A stretch of DNA of 44,229 bases from SIG575 sp964474295 (GTDB lineage Bacteria; Bacillota; Clostridia; Oscillospirales; Acutalibacteraceae). The DNA lies in contig CAYYRN010000011.1 of the NCBI GenBank assembly GCA_964474295.1, positions 1-44,229 on the forward strand, read 5' to 3'. The notes under the pieces are model-generated. The model had not been told where the DNA came from. It worked only from the letters and a program-made list of their open reading frames with translations, and did not search any database. The translations under genes were made by a program, and so were the position numbers. Shown in pieces: positions 39,414-44,229 of the stretch. Within the stretch, counting starts at the first letter, position 1. Every line of letters begins with the position of its first letter.

Positions 39414-41699
39414 ATGAAGAACAAATACAGTTCACTCCGCATTTTCTTTGTTTCACTTGTTATGATTTCGATAATTATACTTCCCGTTATGATAACAAAC
39501 GGTGGAAATTTGTACCTTGTCGGTGACTATATGTCACAGCAAATCCCTTTTATAAAGGAAGCTCGGCGGCTTTTTCTTTCGGGCAAGCCGTTTTGGAGCT
39601 GCAATACCTTTTTGGGTTCAAATTTTCTCGGAACATACTCATTTTACAACTATGCAAGTCCGTTTTACCTGCCGCTGTTTATCATTCCCGAAAAATTTAT
39701 CGGAATCGGTTTGAGCATAACCTTTATCCTCAAACACTCGGTTGCCGCGGTAACGTCACATCTGTATTTAAAAAAGCACACAAGCTGTGAGCATCTCGCT
39801 TTCATCGGGGCGCTCATTTATTCGTTTTCCTGCTTCACTATGGATTCGACCTACTACTTCCACTTTATTGACGTTATTGCCGTTTTTCCGTTCATACCTT
39901 ACCTTGTTGATGAGGTTTTGGACGGAAAGAAAAAATACCTTTTATCACTTGCCGTCCTTTTGAATGCGGCGGTAAATTATTATTTTCTTTTTTCGACCTC
40001 CGTTTTCCTCCTGATCTATCTTTTCTTCAAGGTCAGATTTTCTGACGGAAAATACAATTTCAAAGATGCCGCACGGTGCATTGTTTTTTATGCCGCAGGC
40101 GGCTTGGCAGCTATGTTTATTCTGCTGCCGTCCGCTTTGAGCCTTTTGGAAACCGACAAGGCAACATCAAGCTTTGCAAGCTCATTTTTAAGAGGACTCT
40201 GCACAATTCCTCAGCTTTTGAAAATTCTAAAAGCAATTGTTTTGCCGAGCGAGGGCGTTCTCGGTTCTTCCACCGGCTTTATTTTTTCAAATTTCAATTC
40301 AAATGCCGCTTTTTTGCCGTTTTTCGGTGCGGTCTTTCTTTTCATTGCTCTTAAAAAGCAATCCGACAAGTGGTATTATAAGCTTATTCGATTTCTGTTT
40401 ATTCTCACCGTTATACCTTTCGGAAACGGTATTTTCAGCTTGTTTACAAATATGAGCTACACCCGTTGGTACTACGCTTTTGTGCTGATGTCCATTTTGG
40501 CAAGCATTAAAATTTTGGAGGAAAAACCGCAAAAATCGGAAATAAGAAAAAGCTTTAAAACTATCGGTTTAATTTCAGCCGCAGTTCTCGGTATTCCTCT
40601 TGTGTTGAAAATATTTTGTGCCTATTGTTTCCCGCAAGCGATAGAAATTTTGCCCGACAGTACCGCAAGTTACCTGACAAATGCCGGACTTACCGAAGCA
40701 TTCACGTCAAATGATTTAAGATACTGTGCCGTGTTCCTGACAATGACCGCCGTATCTTACATACCGTTGTTTTTCTCGTTAAAAAAAGAGTGGATTTACA
40801 AAGCGAAAAAAGCAGTTCCCGCCGCCGTGCTTATTTGTATAATCAGCTATACCTGCTACATTTCAAACGAAGCGAATGTATTTGACACACAGAAAAACAT
40901 AAATTACAAAGGTGCCGATATTTCTTCGAGTGATGAAGCTTCCTACTCTTCGAGAACTCAATTTAACAATTCCTTTGCAAATTATCCCGCCGTTGTAAAC
41001 GAGCCGGGCATCGGTGCTTTTATCAGTTTTAAATCACATTCAAGTGCAAAATTCTGCAACCTTGTCGGTTTTGAAAACACACTGCACTTGTCTTCCGAAA
41101 AACACTTCGACACGCCTGCCATACAGTCGCTTCTCAGCGTTAAATATCTGGTTGACGGCAACGGTAAGCGTACATCTGCGCCATACTACACTCCGTTCGG
41201 ATTTACATACGATTACTATATTTTGGATGAGGGATACAAATACACTGCCGACAGGGAAGAAAACAACAGACGAATCGAGCTTATGACCGCAGCCTGCTTT
41301 ATCGACAAAGAAACAGCCGAAAAGCTTGACGGCATAGTCACTCCTTTTGACGGCGAAAAAAAGTTCGATTGGAAAAAAGAATATCCCAAAACAGGTGCGG
41401 AAAATTTTGAAATGACATCCGAAGGCTTCACGGCAGTTTCAAACGTCCGAAAAACGCAACTTATGTTTTTCAGTATTCCGCACGACAACGGCTGGAAAGC
41501 TTATGTAAACGGTAAAGAAACGGAAATTTTTACCGTTAACGGAGGACTTATGGGCGTTATCGTCCCCGCAGGCAAAAGCGAAATAAAATTTGAATTTCAC
41601 ACTCCGGGACTTGCCTTGGGTTCGGCAATAAGCGCGGCAACACTTTTGGCATTGGCAGTGAGCTTTTTGTTCGAAAGGAAAAAGCGACAAATTAAATAG
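39414..41699 (+). CDS. YfhO-family multi-pass membrane protein
   Basis: A 761-residue membrane protein of the YfhO family, related to GT-C glycosyltransferases; Bacillus homologues glycosylate lipoteichoic acid. The N-terminal 480 residues hold about twelve membrane segments, with the family phrases LVGDYMSQQIPFIKEARRL and GSNFLGTYSFYNYASPFYLP near the start. The C-terminal 250 residues are extracytoplasmic (RKTQLMFFSIPHDNGWKAYVNG), then one last membrane segment. The ATG at 39414 follows CGGTGAT. Monotopic polymer target is unknown; a role in cell-wall glycan decoration fits the LCP protein elsewhere in the window. Confidence 0.88.
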   Translation: MKNKYSSLRIFFVSLVMISIIILPVMITNGGNLYLVGDYMSQQIPFIKEARRLFLSGKPFWSCNTFLGSNFLGTYSFYNYASPFYLPLFIIPEKFIGIGLSITFILKHSVAAVTSHLYLKKHTSCEHLAFIGALIYSFSCFTMDSTYYFHFIDVIAVFPFIPYLVDEVLDGKKKYLLSLAVLLNAAVNYYFLFSTSVFLLIYLFFKVRFSDGKYNFKDAARCIVFYAAGGLAAMFILLPSALSLLETDKATSSFASSFLRGLCTIPQLLKILKAIVLPSEGVLGSSTGFIFSNFNSNAAFLPFFGAVFLFIALKKQSDKWYYKLIRFLFILTVIPFGNGIFSLFTNMSYTRWYYAFVLMSILASIKILEEKPQKSEIRKSFKTIGLISAAVLGIPLVLKIFCAYCFPQAIEILPDSTASYLTNAGLTEAFTSNDLRYCAVFLTMTAVSYIPLFFSLKKEWIYKAKKAVPAAVLICIISYTCYISNEANVFDTQKNINYKGADISSSDEASYSSRTQFNNSFANYPAVVNEPGIGAFISFKSHSSAKFCNLVGFENTLHLSSEKHFDTPAIQSLLSVKYLVDGNGKRTSAPYYTPFGFTYDYYILDEGYKYTADREENNRRIELMTAACFIDKETAEKLDGIVTPFDGEKKFDWKKEYPKTGAENFEMTSEGFTAVSNVRKTQLMFFSIPHDNGWKAYVNGKETEIFTVNGGLMGVIVPAGKSEIKFEFHTPGLALGSAISAATLLALAVSFLFERKKRQIK

Positions 41700-41743
41700 C
41701 TGTACAAATTTCACGTTTTGTATAACAAACTTTTTCATATCTC

Positions 41744-41772
41744 TTGAACTTTGTTTTAAATTGTTATATAAT
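41744..41772 (+). promoter_or_regulatory. Promoter of the GDPD gene
   Basis: TTGAAC and a perfect TATAAT 17 bp apart, 35 bp before the start codon. Confidence 0.78.
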
Positions 41773-41806
41773 GTAAATAATTTTTTATAACGAAAGGAAA
41801 ATGGAT

Positions 41807-42838
41807 ATGAACATTGCAGCAAGTCTTTTAACTATGGTAAAAAAAGTTTACCATGTAGCAATTGTTATCGTTATGCTCATCCCGATGGTTTTAACGATGG
41901 GTGCCGATGACAGTGACAAGAGAGAGGTTATTATTAACGAAGATGCCACCAACCAGTATATTACGGATTACGGCGACATAGATTTATCCGCCCACCGTTC
42001 GGGTGCCGGTATTGCCCCCCAAAACACTCTTATGGCTTTTGAAAAGGTTCTTGAAGAAAGCAGCACACTCGGTGTTAACACCTACGAATTTGACGTGCAG
42101 ATAACAAAAGACGGAAAGCTTATTATTATGCACAACTTAACTTACGATGCAACATCAAACGCAGTTGAGCAATTCGGCAGAGAAAACGTTTACGCAAACG
42201 AGCTTACATACGAGGAAGCAATGGTTCTCAATATGGGCGAAAACTTTGAAGTTGACGGCGAATATCCTTACCGTGGTCTCAGAGGCGATGATATTCCTTA
42301 CAACCTCCATGTTCCGCTTTGCGAGGATGTAATCGAATATATCGAATCGCACAGCGAAGGCGAAAAATATAATTACATAATCGAAATCAAATCCAAGGGC
42401 GAAGACGGCGAAAAAGCGGCAGACGAGCTTCACAGAATCATCACGGAGCATGGTCTCGAAGACAGAGTTATTTGGGCAAGCTTCCAGCTTGATGTGTGCG
42501 ACTATATGCAAAACACATACCCCGAAATCAGCCGTTCTGCAAGCGTTCTTGAAGTTATTCAATTTTACGTTTATGCCCGTATGGGTTGGAACCTTGACGA
42601 TGCAAACGTTTCTTATGTCGCATTGCAGATTCCTTACGGCGAAAGTGCCGCAAACGGCATAATCAACCTCGGTTCACGTCAGGTCATCAACTACGCACAC
42701 AAATACAACATCGCCGTTCAATATTGGACGATAAACGATGCCGACGCAGTTGAATACCTTGCGAAAAACAACGCTGACTGCATTATGACCGACTACCCCG
42801 ATATGGCTTTTAAAGTATTAAACGGTATTGAATACTGA
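41807..42838 (+). CDS. Glycerophosphodiester phosphodiesterase (GDPD), membrane-anchored or secreted
   Basis: A 343-residue enzyme that hydrolyses glycerophosphodiesters to glycerol 3-phosphate and an alcohol. A membrane segment lies at about residues 14-33. The TIM-barrel motifs are present: SAHRSGAGIAPQNT (first catalytic His), EFDVQITKDG (metal Glu and Asp), IIMHNLTYD (second His; the usual HD is HN here), IIEIKSKG (third metal Glu) and WTINDADAV near the end. Both ATG 41801 and ATG 41807 are possible; the latter sits at a better distance from AAAGGA. It may act on phospholipid head groups or wall teichoic acids outside the cell. Confidence 0.9.
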   Translation: MNIAASLLTMVKKVYHVAIVIVMLIPMVLTMGADDSDKREVIINEDATNQYITDYGDIDLSAHRSGAGIAPQNTLMAFEKVLEESSTLGVNTYEFDVQITKDGKLIIMHNLTYDATSNAVEQFGRENVYANELTYEEAMVLNMGENFEVDGEYPYRGLRGDDIPYNLHVPLCEDVIEYIESHSEGEKYNYIIEIKSKGEDGEKAADELHRIITEHGLEDRVIWASFQLDVCDYMQNTYPEISRSASVLEVIQFYVYARMGWNLDDANVSYVALQIPYGESAANGIINLGSRQVINYAHKYNIAVQYWTINDADAVEYLAKNNADCIMTDYPDMAFKVLNGIEY

Positions 42839-42876
42839 TAATCGTTTGGGAAAAATTTAAAAGAAAACGAAACAAT

Positions 42877-42914
42877 CCCCCTTTCCTCATCCTGTATAGG
42901 TTGAAGAAAGGGGG
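42877..42914 (+). terminator. Probable terminator after the GDPD gene
   Basis: CCCCCTTTC and GAAAGGGGG form a 9-bp stem with a long loop; only TTAATT follows, so efficiency is uncertain. Confidence 0.5.
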
Positions 42915-42973
42915 TTAATTATTGCCCGAAACGAATCTGATTCGCTTTAGCCTTGAATGATTTAACTTATGCT

Positions 42974-43717
42974 TTAAAATGAGAATCTTCTTACTATGGA
43001 CACCTGTTCTTCCGTGCCTGTCACATAGGAAACCGGCGAAAACATCACTGTAATATCACTGCTTAAATCATATACTTCGTAAACCTTTGTAATATTACAC
43101 ACCTCGTAAGGTCTCAATTCTGTTGGCGACAAAGTACTTCCGGTTAATATGCCGGCATATGCTTCTTTGCTTTCCCTGCTCAAATAATGGTAACTGTCAA
43201 GAGAAGTGCCGTTCTGCACAACTTTTGCGCTGCCTATACCGGACCACATACCCATCTCAATTTTTTGATTTGTTTCATTTTTTACCGAATAATTTAAAAC
43301 CAAGTAGTTATATCCGTCAGTATCTTTAATCATATGTAAGCTTTTAATGTCAACACTGTAATCTGTAGAATCCTTTAAACTTACTTTATTGTTAGTATAT
43401 GTCATTTTAAGTTTAACCGGTTCTTTTTCAGACTTTACCGAACTGCCTTGGTTCACTTTTTCATTGTTTGAAGTAGTTTTTATTTCAGTAACCGTCTCAC
43501 GACTTACGGTTACTTTTTCAGTGACTGAAGCCCCGTTATTTGATGATTTTTCAATTTCGTCAGATTTTTCGCTCTCATCACCGTCTGTTTCCGTAATTTT
43601 CTCTGCATTACTTGATGTTGTTTCATTTTCAGCAGATGTATTACCGCACGATGTTAAAGCAAAAATAACGCACAACAAAGCTAAAACCAACGCAAATGTT
43701 TTTTTACACATTTTCAT
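42974..43717 (-). CDS. Lipoprotein with DUF5067-like domain
   Basis: A 247-residue lipoprotein with signal peptide and lipobox LTSC (Cys24). Residues 25-100 form a low-complexity Ser/Thr/Glu linker; residues 100-247 form a beta-sandwich-like domain with YNYLVLNYSVKNETNQKIEM and MWSGIGSAKVVQNG, the pattern of DUF5067-type extracellular proteins of Gram-positive bacteria. Function unknown. The ATG at 43717 follows AGGGGA; ATG at 43711 is an alternative. It is transcribed divergently from an XRE repressor with shared operator half-sites. Confidence 0.78.
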   Translation of the reverse strand: MKMCKKTFALVLALLCVIFALTSCGNTSAENETTSSNAEKITETDGDESEKSDEIEKSSNNGASVTEKVTVSRETVTEIKTTSNNEKVNQGSSVKSEKEPVKLKMTYTNNKVSLKDSTDYSVDIKSLHMIKDTDGYNYLVLNYSVKNETNQKIEMGMWSGIGSAKVVQNGTSLDSYHYLSRESKEAYAGILTGSTLSPTELRPYEVCNITKVYEVYDLSSDITVMFSPVSYVTGTEEQVSIVRRFSF

Positions 43718-43802
43718 AATAATTCCCCTTTACAGACAAAATAATAGTAGTAATGCCGTTTGATATTCATTGAAAACCGTACCTCCCATTTGGTTCACAA
43801 AA

Positions 43803-43831
43803 ATAGTATCACAATTTGAGATATAAGTCAA
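43803..43831 (-). promoter_or_regulatory. Promoter of the DUF5067-like lipoprotein gene
   Basis: On the minus strand, TTGACT and TACTAT with a 17-bp spacer; the spacer contains one GAGATAT half-site of the operator array. Confidence 0.72.
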
Positions 43832-43847
43832 TATCTCATTATGAGAT
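43818..43847. promoter_or_regulatory. Operator-like array of ATCTC/GAGAT half-sites
   Basis: GAGATAT (43818-43824), ATATCTC (43831-43837) and ATGAGAT (43841-43847) form two overlapping inverted repeats, one being the perfect ATCTCAT-T-ATGAGAT. The array lies inside the lipoprotein promoter and just before the XRE -10, as expected for a repressor controlling both. Confidence 0.6.
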
Positions 43848-43851
43848 TTTG

Positions 43852-43857
43852 TATAAT
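43852..43857 (+). promoter_or_regulatory. -10 element of the XRE regulator gene
   Basis: Perfect TATAAT, 20 bp before the start codon, with no good -35; the -35 zone is occupied by the operator array. Confidence 0.5.
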
Positions 43858-43877
43858 GATTTCGAGAGGTGATATTT

Positions 43878-44108
43878 ATGCGGCTAAAAGATATTCGAGA
43901 GGATAGAAACTTAACTCAAAAAAATCTTTCTGAATATTTGAATATAAAGCAAAACACATATTCTCAATATGAAAACGGTCAACGGCAAATCCCGATTGAC
44001 ACCCTTATTAACCTTGCAATTTATTTTGACACCTCAACCGATTATATTTTAGGGTTAACCGACGTTCCCAAAAAATATCCGAGAAGTAACAATATTAAAA
44101 GGCTGTAA
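43878..44108 (+). CDS. XRE-family (Cro/CI-type) transcriptional regulator
   Basis: A 76-residue DNA-binding protein with one HTH_3 domain: KDIREDRNLTQKNLSEYLNI (helices 1-2), KQNTYSQYENGQRQIPID (recognition helix) and LAIYFDTSTDYILGLTD. No effector or peptidase domain. The ATG at 43878 follows GAGAGGTG; the GTG nine bases upstream lies in that site. It is divergent from the lipoprotein gene, and palindromic half-sites lie between them, so it probably represses itself and the lipoprotein gene. Confidence 0.9.
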   Translation: MRLKDIREDRNLTQKNLSEYLNIKQNTYSQYENGQRQIPIDTLINLAIYFDTSTDYILGLTDVPKKYPRSNNIKRL

Positions 44109-44162
44109 GATTGGCAGAAACAATGAGCCTACCTTACAGTCTTGAATTATTATATACCGTTT

Positions 44163-44229
44163 TTAATCCACAAAATTGAATTCATCTGCGAATTTTGCTT
44201 TAAAAATTTCAAAAACGGCTTCAAGGGTT
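44163..44229 (-). CDS. C-terminal end of an unidentified gene (starts outside window)
   Basis: On the minus strand an open frame enters from the right edge and ends at a TAA at 44163-44165. The visible end reads TLEAVFEIFKAKFADEFNFVD, with a protein-like composition, but it is too short to identify. No start or domain is visible. Confidence 0.4.
   Translation of the reverse strand, partial: TLEAVFEIFKAKFADEFNFVD

Noticed and set aside
42929..42950. CGAATCTGATTCG palindrome between the GDPD gene and the lipoprotein gene
   Set aside because: Short, lies between convergent 3' ends, and has no T-run or promoter nearby; chance is likely.
1..44229. tRNA, rRNA, CRISPR, insertion sequence, prophage or toxin-antitoxin loci
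   Set aside because: I scanned for cloverleaf TpsiC-like motifs, regularly spaced repeats, transposase or integrase motifs and paired small ORFs, and saw none that hold up.

Overview
The window (about 44 kb, low to moderate G+C) reads as chromosome of an anaerobic, spore-forming Clostridia (Firmicutes), probably a gut Oscillospiraceae/Ruminococcaceae-type organism. The evidence is a trimeric [FeFe] hydrogenase, a complete V/A-type ATPase operon, the sporulation proteins YunB, YlmC/YmxH and BofA, a T-box leader, strong AGGAGG-type ribosome sites and many TTG/GTG starts. A run of exactly 100 N (30768-30867) marks a scaffold join, so adjacency across it is unproven. I see no tRNA, rRNA, CRISPR array, insertion sequence or prophage. 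This is mostly ordinary chromosome with some interesting regulatory DNA.

Region 1 (1-7961, minus strand): a hydrogenase locus. A signalling-like cassette (DRTGG protein, RsbW-like ATPase, divergent [FeFe]-hydrogenase-like protein, second DRTGG protein, PHP phosphoesterase) is followed, after a strong promoter and a perfect palindrome, by the catalytic operon: NuoE-like subunit, a second HATPase protein, HndB-like ferredoxin, NuoF-like flavoprotein and the H-cluster subunit HydA, which runs off the left edge. Region 2 (8067-10067): yunB, a membrane protein and an HD-domain protein. Region 3 (10351-19281): V-type ATPase genes in the order H-C-I-K-F-E-A-B-D plus a small membrane-anchored protein; subunit K has an unusual N-terminal half. 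A candidate C-rich small RNA or 3' UTR lies on the minus strand just beyond, after a universal-stress-like gene.

Region 4 (20017-30763): GH127 arabinofuranosidase with a PHP protein, a secreted DUF4430-like protein, a secreted alpha/beta hydrolase, bofA, a divergent GPH-type sugar transporter with a long coiled-coil tail, ylmC, a leucine-rich-repeat lipoprotein, pyridoxal kinase and a pseudouridine synthase. Region 5 (30868-35230): ChbG-like deacetylase, an LCP cell-wall ligase, rpsU and an M24 aminopeptidase.

Region 6 (35244-39392) is the most informative. A T-box leader whose specifier reads UGG (Trp) precedes an 18-codon leader ORF, an ECF transporter S component and a stand-alone trpB. 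Divergent from it are glnA and a NitR-like ANTAR regulator with a degenerate receiver. A 17-bp palindrome matching the GlnR/TnrA consensus covers the -35 element of the T-box promoter. Region 7 (39414-44229): a YfhO membrane protein, a GDPD phosphodiesterase, a lipoprotein and a divergent XRE repressor sharing operator half-sites, and the end of an unidentified gene at the right edge.
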